This document shows positions 27,808-36,541 of a stretch of 64,000 nucleotides of DNA, in pieces. Location: positions 1 to 64,000 of the forward strand of contig LSIG01000183.1 in assembly GCA_001556125.1 (NCBI GenBank). The letters run 5' to 3'. The DNA comes from Rhizobiales bacterium CCH10-E5. Lineage in GTDB: Bacteria; Pseudomonadota; Alphaproteobacteria; Rhizobiales; Beijerinckiaceae. Made by a program: the position numbers and the translations under genes. The notes beneath the pieces were generated by a model, which saw only the letters and a list, made by a program, of their open reading frames with translations, was not told the DNA's origin and made no database searches. Numbering within the stretch: the stretch's first letter is position 1; the number at the start of each line of letters is the position of its first letter.

Positions 27808-28931
27808 GCGAAGGACGCCGCAGCGCCGACGTCATCGTCATTGGTGGCGGCATCCATGGCTGCTCGACGGCGCTGCACTGCGCGATGCGCGGGCTCTCGG
27901 TCATCCTGATCGAGAAGGACCATGCCGGCCGCCATGCCTCCGGCGTCAATGCCGGTGGCGTGCGCCAGCTCGCCCGCCACGTCGCGGAAATCCCGCTCTC
28001 CAACACCTCGATGGCGCTGTGGCACCGCATCGGCGACCTCGTCGACGACGATTGCGGCTTCACCTCGGACGGCCAGGTGCTGGTCGCGGAGGACGAGGAG
28101 GATCTCGGCAATTGCCGCGCCCGCGTCGAGGACCTGACCCTGCGCGGCTTCCACCATGAAGAGCTGATCGACGCGGCCGAACTGCGCCGCCTCGTCCCGG
28201 CCGTCTCCGATGCCTGCCCCGGCGGCGTCGTCTCGCGCCGCGACGGCGCGGCGATCCCACTGCGCGCGACGCAGGCCTTCAAGCGCAAGGCCCAGAGCCT
28301 CGGCGCCGACATCCGCGAGAGCGTGCGCGTCACCCGCGTCGCCCGCGATGGTGCGAACTGGCGCGTCGAGACCGACCACGGCGCCTTCCTGGCGCCACGC
28401 ATCGTCAATGCCGCGGGCGCCTGGGCCGATCGCATCGCGGCCGATCTCGGCGAGCCGGTGCCGCTCGAGGTCATCGCGCCGATGCTGATGATCACCGCCC
28501 GGATGCCGGCCTTCATCAAGCCGGTGGTGATCCTGCGCAAGCGCAAGCTCTCCTTCAAGCAGTTCGAGAACGGCACCGTGCTCATCGGCGGCGGCTATCT
28601 CGGCCGCGCGATCCGCGACGAGAACCGCACCGTGCTCGACTGGGGCAAGCTCGCCACCAATGCGAAGATGGTCTGGGACCTGTTTCCGATCATGCGCGGG
28701 GCGCCGATCCTGCGCGCCTGGGCCGGCATCGAGGCGCGCATGCCCGACGACCTGCCCGTCTTCGGAAAGAGCGCCAAACACGAGGGCGTCTATCACCAGT
28801 TCGGCTTCTCGGCCCATGGCTTCCAGCTCGGCCCCGGGGCCGGGGCCGTGATGGCCGAGATCATCGCCACCGGCTCGAGCAATGTGCCCATCGACGGGCT
28901 CGGCATCGCGCGGTTTGCGGCGCCCTCATGA
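27804..28931 (+). CDS. FAD-dependent oxidoreductase, DadA/SoxB-like (second beta subunit)
   Basis: 375 residues. FAD motif VIVIGGGIHGCSTALH at residue 10, then SGVNAGGVRQLARH, and the C-terminal GFSAHGFQLGPGAG block characteristic of sarcosine oxidase beta/DadA proteins. The GTG start overlaps the previous stop. It is a second, clearly different DadA-type protein in the same operon, so the complex may have alternate beta subunits or act on successive C-N bonds. Substrate unknown. Confidence 0.88.
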   Translation: MSEGRRSADVIVIGGGIHGCSTALHCAMRGLSVILIEKDHAGRHASGVNAGGVRQLARHVAEIPLSNTSMALWHRIGDLVDDDCGFTSDGQVLVAEDEEDLGNCRARVEDLTLRGFHHEELIDAAELRRLVPAVSDACPGGVVSRRDGAAIPLRATQAFKRKAQSLGADIRESVRVTRVARDGANWRVETDHGAFLAPRIVNAAGAWADRIAADLGEPVPLEVIAPMLMITARMPAFIKPVVILRKRKLSFKQFENGTVLIGGGYLGRAIRDENRTVLDWGKLATNAKMVWDLFPIMRGAPILRAWAGIEARMPDDLPVFGKSAKHEGVYHQFGFSAHGFQLGPGAGAVMAEIIATGSSNVPIDGLGIARFAAPS

Positions 28932-28939
28932 CATCCACC

Positions 28940-29018
28940 CGTCATTGCGAGCGCAGCGAAGCAATCCAGATCGTCGAGCGCTGCGGCCCTGGATTGCTTC
29001 GCTGCGCTCGCAATGACG
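28940..29018. repeat. Perfect 30-base inverted repeat (palindromic element, second family)
   Basis: Arms 28940-28969 and 28989-29018 are perfect complements of 30 bases, starting CGTCATTGCGAGCGCAGCG and ending with its complement ATGACG, around a 19-base loop. It lies between the second FAD subunit and the RidA gene. The CGTCATTGCGAG type differs in its inner sequence from the CCCGG-containing copies elsewhere. Confidence 0.9.
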
Positions 29019-29049
29019 ACCCCAGGCTTTCACCCCAGGAGAGAAGACC

Positions 29050-29394
29050 ATGACCATCAAGCGCAGCATCAAGACCCCGATCCAGAACCGCGTCGTCGAG
29101 GCCGGCAATCTCGTCTTCGTCGGCGGCTGCATCGCCGACGACATCACCCAGTCGATGGGTCCGCAGACTCAGAACATCCTGACCAAGATCGAGGGCTATC
29201 TCGGCGAGGTCGGGCTCGACCGCAAAGCGATCGTCGCCGCGACGATCTTCGTCACGGATCTCGCGGCCAAGAAAGAAATGGACCCGGTCTGGACCAGCTT
29301 CTTCGGCGAAGCCTTGCCGACCCGCGCGACGGTCGGCGTCGCCGATCTCGGCGGCGCGCTGATCGAGATCGTCTGCACCGCCAGCCGCGGCTGA
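29050..29394 (+). CDS. RidA-family enamine/imine deaminase
   Basis: 114 residues, the usual RidA/YjgF length. Seen are NRVVEAGNLVFVGG, ATIFVTDLA and the C-terminal block PTRATVGVADLGG, in which the Arg is the conserved substrate-carboxylate contact. RidA proteins hydrolyse reactive 2-imino acids made by amino-acid-oxidising flavoenzymes, fitting its place just after the FAD subunits. GAGAAG precedes the ATG at 29050. Confidence 0.92.
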   Translation: MTIKRSIKTPIQNRVVEAGNLVFVGGCIADDITQSMGPQTQNILTKIEGYLGEVGLDRKAIVAATIFVTDLAAKKEMDPVWTSFFGEALPTRATVGVADLGGALIEIVCTASRG

Positions 29395-29403
29395 GGCAGC
29401 CCC

Positions 29404-31002
29404 TCACACCGCCACGACATACCCATCCCGGCGCGGATCCGCCGCGCCGGTCATCACGCCCGTGACAGGGTCGACCGCCACCGCCTGCATGCCGCCGCAG
29501 CGCATCGTCCAGCCGGTGTCGAAGGCGGTGATGGCGTGGCCGCGCCGGCGCAGCTCGGCCAGGATTTCGGGCGCGATCCGGTTCTCGGCCTCGATCGCCC
29601 GCCCGTCCCAGAGCCGCGCGCGCGGCGCCTCGATCGCGTCCTGCAGCGGCAGGCCGAAATCGAGATGCTGCACCATCGCCTGGGTCTGCGTCTGCATGAT
29701 GCCATAGCTGCCGGGCGTCCCCAGCGCGAGCACGGGGCGGCCGTCCCGCGTCGACAGGCAAGGCGACATGCACATCGGCAGTTCGTCGCCAGGCTTCGAG
29801 CGGTTCGGGCTGCCGGTCTGGACGTCGGACCAGTACAGGAAATTGTTGAGGCAGACGCCCGTGCCGGGGACCACGATCCCGCTGCCGAAGGGGCTGCCGA
29901 GGCTGTTGGTGATGCACACCAGATTGCCCTCCGCATCCGACGCCGAGAAGGAGGTCGTATGCGCGGGGTCCTCAGCCAGCTGCGGCGTCCATTGCTCCGT
30001 CGGCCCTTCCACCGGTACTCCGTCGGTCAGGCGCCGGCGCAGTGCGGCGAGCGCATCCTCCGCGAAGATCGCGGCCAGACGCTCGGGCGAGGGATTGTTG
30101 GCGGCGATGCGGACACCGGCCGCCAGCCGGATCGCGCGGAAGACGAGGTCGAGATGCTCCGGCCCGTCCTTGGCGAGGCCGCCCAGATCGCTGCCCTCGA
30201 GGATCTTCAGGCTGAGCAGGAACTGGAACGCCTCGCAGGGCGGCGGCGGCACATGCACGGTCAGGCCGCGATAAGTGGCCGCGAAGGGCTCGCGCCAGCG
30301 CGGCTTGACCGCCGCGAGATCATCCATCGTCATCAGCCCGCCGAGTGAACGCAGATGGGCCACGATGCGCTCGCCCAGCGCGCCGCGATAGAGATGATCC
30401 GGCCCCTCCGCCGCGATGGCGGTGAAGGTCGTCGCGAGATCGGGCTGGCGCAGCACCTGGCCGATGCGAACGGGGCCGCCCTCAGGCAGATAATTGGCTG
30501 CAAAACCCGGATAGAGCTCGGTCCAGCCCTGCAGCAGCGGCGCCTGCTCGTTGAACTCGGCGACGCCGAACTCCGAGAGGGCGAAGCCGTCCCGCGCCAG
30601 CGCGATCGCCGGTGCGAAAACCTCGGCCAAAGTCTTGCGGCCATGGCGCGAGACGAGTTCGCACCAGCCGGCGAGATTGCCCGGCATCGCCACCGCATGG
30701 GGGCCGCGCTCGAGGTCGCTGCGCTGCGTGAAGCGCTCGGCCGGGAAGCTGTTCTGGATCGGCGGCACGAAGTCGAGCACGCTGACGCGGCCCTCCGCCG
30801 CCGACCAGAGCGTCGCCGAGCCCATGCCCGACAGGCTCGACATGAAAGGCTCGACCACGGTCAGCGCCGCCGCGGTGGCGGCAATCGCATCGAATGCGTT
30901 GCCGCCCTGGATCAGCAGCCGCGCGCCCGCCTGGGCCGCGAGCGGATGGGCCGCGGCGACCATGCCGTGGCGGGACTGGATCGTCGGGCGGCGGCCATCC
31001 AT
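29404..31002 (-). CDS. Gamma-glutamyltransferase family protein
   Basis: 532 residues, the size of a GGT precursor. The autoprocessing Thr is likely in AHTTSFSASDAEGN, about residue 350, followed by NSLGSPFGSG. The N-terminal ANPLA-type region reads GMVAAAHPLAAQAGARLL. No signal peptide is visible, so unlike E. coli GGT it is probably cytoplasmic. It is convergent with the RidA gene; it could release glutamate from imported gamma-glutamyl-amines, tying in with the operon on the other strand. Function in that pathway is inferred. Confidence 0.9.
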   Translation of the reverse strand: MDGRRPTIQSRHGMVAAAHPLAAQAGARLLIQGGNAFDAIAATAAALTVVEPFMSSLSGMGSATLWSAAEGRVSVLDFVPPIQNSFPAERFTQRSDLERGPHAVAMPGNLAGWCELVSRHGRKTLAEVFAPAIALARDGFALSEFGVAEFNEQAPLLQGWTELYPGFAANYLPEGGPVRIGQVLRQPDLATTFTAIAAEGPDHLYRGALGERIVAHLRSLGGLMTMDDLAAVKPRWREPFAATYRGLTVHVPPPPCEAFQFLLSLKILEGSDLGGLAKDGPEHLDLVFRAIRLAAGVRIAANNPSPERLAAIFAEDALAALRRRLTDGVPVEGPTEQWTPQLAEDPAHTTSFSASDAEGNLVCITNSLGSPFGSGIVVPGTGVCLNNFLYWSDVQTGSPNRSKPGDELPMCMSPCLSTRDGRPVLALGTPGSYGIMQTQTQAMVQHLDFGLPLQDAIEAPRARLWDGRAIEAENRIAPEILAELRRRGHAITAFDTGWTMRCGGMQAVAVDPVTGVMTGAADPRRDGYVVAV

Positions 31003-31150
31003 CGTCGGTCTCCTCGCAGCGGCTCTTGAGTGGCCGGCGCGCGATCAGAGCATGACGGGGGCGGGGCGCGACAGACCCCCGGGCCTGCGCTGCGCGAGCC
31101 GGGGCCGGCACGGCGCGCATGGCGATGCGGCCGCCCCGCCCAGCGCAGCG

Positions 31151-32605
31151 TCAAGTGCCGCAGAAGGTGCGCAGCACCCGCTCCTCCGGCCGCGGCGGGT
31201 TCTCGTAATCCGCATAGCCGGGGTGCTCGACGAAGGGCTCGGCCAGCACCGCGAGCAACTCCTCGAAGGGCCCGAAATCGTCCCGCTCCTGCGCGGCGGC
31301 GATGGCGGCCTCGATGCGGTGGTTGCGCGGGATATAGGCCGGGTTGACGTGCAGCAGCGCGCCCGGCGCGGTCTCCGCGCTGCGTTCGCGCCAGCGCGCC
31401 AGCCAGCCCTCCAGCGCCGGGTCGTCCGCGAGCGCGGCCCGCAGCGGCGCCTCGTCGGCGCGGCCGGCCTGGAGCCGGGCGAGATGGCGGAAGGTCAGGG
31501 TGAAGTCCGCCTCGCGTGCGCCGAGCAGGCCGAGGAATTCGGCGCCGAGCACGGTGTCCGCCTCGCTGTCGCCGGGGAGCCCGAGCTTGCGCGCGATGCC
31601 CGCGTCGTAGCCGGCCTGGAAGCGCGGGGCGAAGCCGGCCAGTGCATCCTGCGCCTTCTGCACGGCCGCCTCGGTCTCCTCCGCGAAGAGCGGCAGCATC
31701 GCCTCGGCGAGGCGCGTCAGGTTCCAAAGCGCGATCGTCGGCTGGTTGCCGTAGGCATAACGACCGCCGGTGTCGATCGAGCTGAAGACGGTGGCCGGGT
31801 CATAGGCGTCGAGGAACGCGCAGGGGCCGTAGTCGATGGTCTCGCCGGCGATCGAGACGTTGTCGGTGTTCATCACGCCATGGATGAAGCCGACCAGCAG
31901 CCATCGCACCATCAGATCCGCCTGCACCGCGATCACCGCCTCGAGCAGGCCGAGATAGCGGTTCTCCGCCTCCGCCGCCTGCGGATGGTGGCGCGCGATG
32001 ACATGGTCGGCGAGCGCCCGCAGGCCCTCGACGTCCTGACGCGCGGCGAAGAACTGGAAGCTGCCAACACGGATATGGCTGGCGGCGACGCGCGTCAGCA
32101 CCGCGCCGGGCAGGATCTCGTCGCGCATCACCGGCGCCCCGGTCAGCACGAAGGCGAGCGCCCGCGTCGTCGGGATGCCGAGCGCCGCCATCGCCTCGCT
32201 GACGATGTATTCGCGCATCACCGGCCCGACGGCGGCGCGCCCGTCCCCGCCGCGCGAATAGCGCGTGCGGCCGGCGCCCTTGAGCTGGATGTCGCGGCGC
32301 CGGCCGAAGCGGTCGATCACCTCGCCGAGCAGGATCGCCCGGCCGTCGCCGAGCTGCGGCACGAAGTTCCCGAACTGGTGGCCCGCATAGGCGGTGGCGA
32401 TCGGCGTCGAGCCCTCGGCCACCGCATTGCCGGCCAGCATGGCGAGGCCCTCCGGCCCCGAGAGCCAGACCGGATCGAGCCCGAGTTCATCCGCCAGCCC
32501 CTGATTCAGCCTCACCAGTCGCGGCTGCGGCACGGGTGTCGGTGGAGTCAGCGCGAAGAAGCGCTCCGGCAGCCGGGCATAGGAATTATCGAAGGCGATG
32601 GGCAT
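31151..32605 (-). CDS. selO: SelO (YdiU) protein adenylyltransferase
   Basis: 484 residues, close to E. coli SelO in length. Signatures include IATAYAGHQFGNF, LGDGRAILLGE, LKGAGRTRYSRGGDGRA, REYIVSEAMAALGIPTTRAL, and GVMNTDNVSI. SelO is a pseudokinase-fold enzyme that transfers AMP to protein Ser/Thr/Tyr and protects against oxidative stress. Bacterial SelO lacks the selenocysteine of animal forms, as here. It is a single gene on the minus strand, after the gamma-glutamyltransferase gene in chromosomal order. Confidence 0.95.
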   Translation of the reverse strand: MPIAFDNSYARLPERFFALTPPTPVPQPRLVRLNQGLADELGLDPVWLSGPEGLAMLAGNAVAEGSTPIATAYAGHQFGNFVPQLGDGRAILLGEVIDRFGRRRDIQLKGAGRTRYSRGGDGRAAVGPVMREYIVSEAMAALGIPTTRALAFVLTGAPVMRDEILPGAVLTRVAASHIRVGSFQFFAARQDVEGLRALADHVIARHHPQAAEAENRYLGLLEAVIAVQADLMVRWLLVGFIHGVMNTDNVSIAGETIDYGPCAFLDAYDPATVFSSIDTGGRYAYGNQPTIALWNLTRLAEAMLPLFAEETEAAVQKAQDALAGFAPRFQAGYDAGIARKLGLPGDSEADTVLGAEFLGLLGAREADFTLTFRHLARLQAGRADEAPLRAALADDPALEGWLARWRERSAETAPGALLHVNPAYIPRNHRIEAAIAAAQERDDFGPFEELLAVLAEPFVEHPGYADYENPPRPEERVLRTFCGT

Positions 32606-32721
32606 GGCGTGTCCTGTTTCGGGGCGTCGAGGCCCCTGATCGAAAAGCCGGATCGGGAACGAGGGTTCCCGCCATGGCGGCCGTCACACACGCCCGCATC
32701 CGAATCGGCTACGCTGGCCAT

Positions 32722-35325
32722 ATGGGCACGGATCGACTGAAACGCATGCTGGAACCCGGCTCGCTGGTGGTCGTCGCCCCGCCGGGCGCCGCGACAGGGC
32801 CACTTCTCGAAGGAGTTGTGGCGGAGGGTTTCGGCGGCCGCCGCTTCATCATGGGCCGGTCGGTGCCGGGCTTCGAGCCCGTGGCCGTGCTCGATGATCT
32901 GCCGGAGCCCGTCGATCTCGTCATCGCCCCCGTCGATAGCGCGGCCGAGACCATCGCCGCGGCGGGTCGGCGCGGCTGCGCCGGTGTGCTGGTGGTGAAC
33001 GGAGACCGCAGGGACGCGCCCGTCCTGGCGGAGGCGGCGCGCAAGGCGGGCGTGCGGCTGCTGGGCCCCGATTCCATGGGCCTCGTCGCGCCGCGTCTCC
33101 ACCTCAATGCGAGCTTCGCCCCCTTCGTGCCGGGCGCCGGCAGCCTCGCGCTCGTGGCTCAGTCGAACTCCATCGCCGCGGGCATCCTCGCCTGGGCGGC
33201 GCGGCGCGAGGTCGGCTTTTCCGGCGTCGTCACGCTCGGCGCCGCCGCCGATGTCGACCTCGCCGATGCGCTCGACCATTTCGGCCAGGACGGCCGCACC
33301 CGTGCGATCCTGCTCGCGCTCGACGAGGTCGAGGATGCGGCGCGCTTCCTCTCCTCGGCACGGGCCGCGGCGCGGCTGAAGCCGGTGCTGGTGCTCAAGG
33401 CCTGGCAGCCTTCCATCCGGAACGGAGGGCTGACTCATGCCGGCCTGATCGTGACCTCCGACCGGGCCCATGACGCGGCCTTCCACCGCGCCGGCCTGCT
33501 GCGCGTCAACGATCTCGACGAGCTCTTCGCCGCGGCGGAAACGCTGGGCCGCAGCCGCCAGCTCGTCGGCGGGCGGCTGGCGATTGTCAGTAATGGCGCG
33601 GGGCTGGCTGCGCTGGCGGCCGGCCGCCTGAGGCAGCTGGGGGGGCGCCTCGCCCTGCGCGGCACCGACGCCGCCGAGGCCGGACAAGAGGCTATCGTCG
33701 AGGTCGCGACGGCCCAGGACTATGCCAAGACGATCACCGCCCTGCTCGCCGATGGCGGCGTCGACGCGGTTCTGGCTGTCCATGCGCCGCATCGCCTCGC
33801 CGCGGCGGAAGCCTGTGCGGAGGCGGTCGTCACCGCTGCGCAGGATGCCGGACGCGGCAAGCTCGTCCTGGCGGCCTGGATCGGCGGTGACGAGGCGGTG
33901 GGCGCACGATTCGCCGCCGCCGGGCTGCCCTCCTTTGCCACCGGCGCGGAAGCGGTGGTCGGCTTCCAGCATTTGCTGCGCCATGCCCGCCTGCAGACAG
34001 AGCTGATGGCGACGCCGCCGGCCGCGGGCGAGGTGCCGCCGCCCGACCTCGCCCAGGCCCGAGCCATCATCGCCCGGGCCCTGGCCGAGGAGCGCGACTG
34101 GCTCGATGCCGGCGAGGTCTCGGCGCTGCTGGCGATTTATGGCGTTCCGGAGTTGAAGCCCGTGCTGGCGACGGATGTCGAGGCGGCGCTGGTCGTCGCC
34201 CGACCCTTCCTGTCATCGGGACGCCCGGTCGCGCTGAAGATCGTCTCGCCCGACATCGTCCACAAATCCGATGTGGGCGGCGTCGCGCTCGATCTGGCGA
34301 CCGAAGCCGCGATCCGCGAGGCGGCGCAGCGCATGCTGGCGCGGGTGGCGCAGGAGCGGCCGGGCGCGCGCATCACCGGTCTCGCCGTGCAGCCTATGGC
34401 GCAGCGCGCCAAGGCGCGCGAGCTCATCGTCGGCTTCGCCACCGATCCTTGCTTCGGCCCGGTCGTCGTCTTCGGCCGCGGCGGGACGGCCGCCGAGCTG
34501 ATCGACGACAGCCACGCCGCCCTGCCGCCGCTCGATCTCGGCCTCGCCGAACGACTGATTGCCCGGACGCGTGTGTCGCGCGTGCTGGCCGCCTATCGCG
34601 ATGTTCCGGCGGCGAAGCTGGAGGCGGTGGCGGCTGCCATCGTCGCCGTCGGCCAGATGGCGGTCGATTTGCCCGAAATCCGTGAGCTCGACCTCAACCC
34701 GCTGCTCGCCGACGAGACCGGCGTCATCGCCGTCGATGCCCGCATCATGCTGGAGCGTCGACCCGAGCAGCGTCGCCGTCCGGCGATCCGGCCCTATCCC
34801 GCCGCCTGGGCTAGGCCGATGGCCTTGCGCGGCGGCCGGACCTTCGATGTGCGGCCGATCCGGCCCGATGACGAGGGCGCCATCGCCGAGATGCTGAAGA
34901 AGGTTACGCCGGAGGATTTGCGCCTGCGCTTCTTCGCGCCGGTGAAGGCCTTCAGCCATGCCTTCCTCGCCCATCTGACGCAGCTCGACTACGCCCGCGC
35001 CATGGCCTTCGTGGCGCTGGACGAGGCGGGGGAGGTTGCTGGCGTGGTGCGTCTCCATGCCGACATCGCCCATGAGGAGGCCGAATACGCCATCCTGCTG
35101 CGCTCCGACATGAAGGGGCTGGGGCTCGGCTGGAGCCTGATGACGCTGATCATCGACTGGGCGCGGGCCGAGGGGCTGAAGATCATCCGTAGCCAGGTCC
35201 TGGCCGAGAACACGCGCATGCTCGCGCTCTGCCGCCAGCTCGGTTTCGATATCGCCAATGATCCCGACGACACCGCGATCCGCATCGTCACGTTGCCTGT
35301 CGAGCCGGCTTCGCGCTCCAGCTGA
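32722..35325 (+). CDS. Acyl-CoA synthetase (NDP-forming)-like / GNAT acetyltransferase fusion (Pat-like)
   Basis: 867 residues. The N-terminal half is of the CoA-ligase type (CoA-binding, ligase, ATP-grasp domains); the last 170 residues are a GNAT domain beginning FDVRPIRPDDEGAIAEML with the acetyl-CoA loop KGLGLGWSL. This is the organisation of Pat-like protein lysine acetyltransferases. The first domain is degenerate: the usual GAS..GSVG start reads VVVAPPGAATG and SQSGA reads AQSNSI, so CoA-ligase activity may be lost. Start at 32722 places the fold normally; ATG at 32674 is an alternative. Regulated or regulatory acetylation is the likely role. Confidence 0.85.
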   Translation: MGTDRLKRMLEPGSLVVVAPPGAATGPLLEGVVAEGFGGRRFIMGRSVPGFEPVAVLDDLPEPVDLVIAPVDSAAETIAAAGRRGCAGVLVVNGDRRDAPVLAEAARKAGVRLLGPDSMGLVAPRLHLNASFAPFVPGAGSLALVAQSNSIAAGILAWAARREVGFSGVVTLGAAADVDLADALDHFGQDGRTRAILLALDEVEDAARFLSSARAAARLKPVLVLKAWQPSIRNGGLTHAGLIVTSDRAHDAAFHRAGLLRVNDLDELFAAAETLGRSRQLVGGRLAIVSNGAGLAALAAGRLRQLGGRLALRGTDAAEAGQEAIVEVATAQDYAKTITALLADGGVDAVLAVHAPHRLAAAEACAEAVVTAAQDAGRGKLVLAAWIGGDEAVGARFAAAGLPSFATGAEAVVGFQHLLRHARLQTELMATPPAAGEVPPPDLAQARAIIARALAEERDWLDAGEVSALLAIYGVPELKPVLATDVEAALVVARPFLSSGRPVALKIVSPDIVHKSDVGGVALDLATEAAIREAAQRMLARVAQERPGARITGLAVQPMAQRAKARELIVGFATDPCFGPVVVFGRGGTAAELIDDSHAALPPLDLGLAERLIARTRVSRVLAAYRDVPAAKLEAVAAAIVAVGQMAVDLPEIRELDLNPLLADETGVIAVDARIMLERRPEQRRRPAIRPYPAAWARPMALRGGRTFDVRPIRPDDEGAIAEMLKKVTPEDLRLRFFAPVKAFSHAFLAHLTQLDYARAMAFVALDEAGEVAGVVRLHADIAHEEAEYAILLRSDMKGLGLGWSLMTLIIDWARAEGLKIIRSQVLAENTRMLALCRQLGFDIANDPDDTAIRIVTLPVEPASRSS

Positions 35326-35394
35326 CCTCTCCGCCGCCTCTTTTTCGGGCGCGACTGCGGGGAACGCTCAGGGCGGATGATGGTTCACCCGAAC

Positions 35395-35417
35395 GGCCCG
35401 CCGCCACGTCGCGGGCC
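35395..35417. terminator. GC hairpin after the Pat-like gene
   Basis: GGCCCGC (35395-35401) and GCGGGCC (35411-35417) form 7-base arms around a 9-base loop, 70 bases after the Pat-like stop and 28 before the DUF2934 gene. No T-run, so only a possible terminator. Confidence 0.3.
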
Positions 35418-35444
35418 GGACATTCGGGATGGAGGACAGCCGCC

Positions 35445-35684
35445 ATGGAAGACGACAAAGCCCTCGCTGAGATCAGGAAGATCGCCTACCGCCTCTGGGT
35501 CGAGGATGGGCGCCCGGATGGCGAGGATCGCCGGCACTGGGATCGCGCCAAGGAAATTTGGGCCTTTGAGCATGCCGGCGAGGAGCCTGCAGCGATGGAG
35601 ACGGAGACACAGCCGCAGCGGTCCACGGCGCCCTCGCGCCGTCGCGGCTCGCGCGGCCTTCCGGCGCCGGGCCTTGGCGGCTGA
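35445..35684 (+). CDS. DUF2934-family small protein
   Basis: 79 residues. The first half matches the DUF2934 motif (IRKIAYRLWVEDGRPDGEDRRHW, with the Leu-Trp-x-Glu-x-Gly-Arg-Pro core), a short conserved helix common in alphaproteobacteria with unknown function. The second half is Ser/Arg/Pro-rich and low complexity. It lies 300 bases upstream of the molybdenum hydroxylase genes and need not be in their operon. No function is assigned. Confidence 0.75.
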   Translation: MEDDKALAEIRKIAYRLWVEDGRPDGEDRRHWDRAKEIWAFEHAGEEPAAMETETQPQRSTAPSRRRGSRGLPAPGLGG

Positions 35685-35984
35685 CGAAGAGGATCACGTT
35701 GCCGTGATTCCGGCGCGGTTCGCCATTCGGTTCGCGCCAACGTTTCGTTCTCCCAAATCAAGCGCCGACACGGAAAATTGGCTGTGTCGGCACCAGACGC
35801 ACGAACGATCGCCCCCTCACGCCGCGTGATCGGGGCTGCCGTCGCGGTTGGCTTGCGGCCGCAACTGAGCTTCACTCTGTTCCAATTCAAGTCTGACCGG
35901 TGTGCCAAGGGCGCTTCGCCGGTCCAGCGGCGAGGCGCGTGGGCACTCTCGCCGCCCTTCTTGATCCGAACCGGGAGGTCGACG
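35685..35984. other. Intergenic region with two inverted repeats before the molybdenum hydroxylase operon
   Basis: No convincing gene. ATCACG (35693-35698) with CGTGAT (35703-35708) is a short hairpin just after the DUF2934 stop. GCCGACAC (35764-35771) with GTGTCGGC (35784-35791) is a perfect 8-base dyad around a 12-base AT-rich spacer, a plausible operator for the downstream operon. GGGAGG precedes the GTG start at 35985. Confidence 0.5.
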
Positions 35985-36452
35985 GTGGCGAAGCTCAATG
36001 TGAACGGCAAGATCATCGACGTCGAGGCGGCCGGCGACACGCCGCTGCTCTGGGTCATCCGCGAGCAGATCGGGCTCACGGGCACGAAATATGGCTGCGG
36101 CGTGGCCCAGTGTGGTGCCTGCACGGTGCATATCGATGGCGTCGCGACACGCTCCTGCGCGCTGCCCCTCGACTCCGTCACCGTCGAGCAGAAGATCGTC
36201 ACCATCGAAGGCCTCTCCCCCGACGGCACGCATCCGGTGCAGCAGGCCTGGATCAAGCACGACGTCCCGCAATGCGGCTTCTGCCAGAGCGGCATGATCA
36301 TGGCGACCGCCGCCCTCCTGCAGGCCAATCCCAAGGCGACCGAGGCCGACATCGCCGCCGAGATCACCAATATCTGCCGCTGCGGCACCTATGCGCGGGT
36401 CAAGACCGCGATCCTCGACGTCGTCGCGGGTGGAACCCTCGGCCGCGGCTGA
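35985..36452 (+). CDS. (2Fe-2S) subunit of a xanthine-oxidase-family molybdenum hydroxylase (IorA-like)
   Basis: 155 residues with two 2Fe-2S clusters: the plant-type set in YGCGVAQCGACTVHIDG plus the Cys of SCALPL, and the second in CGFCQSGMIM and CRCGTYARV. It is the small electron-transfer subunit of isoquinoline 1-oxidoreductase/periplasmic aldehyde dehydrogenase types, with no FAD subunit. No signal peptide is seen; such subunits ride out with the Tat-exported large subunit. GTG start at 35985 has GGGAGG upstream. The gene is followed by the large subunit and then by four Sox genes. Confidence 0.93.
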   Translation: MAKLNVNGKIIDVEAAGDTPLLWVIREQIGLTGTKYGCGVAQCGACTVHIDGVATRSCALPLDSVTVEQKIVTIEGLSPDGTHPVQQAWIKHDVPQCGFCQSGMIMATAALLQANPKATEADIAAEITNICRCGTYARVKTAILDVVAGGTLGRG

Positions 36453-36541
36453 CCTCGCCTCGCTTCCTTTCCCCGCGGGGTCGAGGCCGGTGCGATCGTC
36501 GCCCGCCGCCTCCCTCGCGCCAACCTGATCCGGAGGACGAC

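Noticed and set aside
30551..32740. Long plus-strand open frame across the gamma-glutamyltransferase and SelO genes
   Set aside because: Spans two unrelated minus-strand genes and their gap; no recognisable domain.
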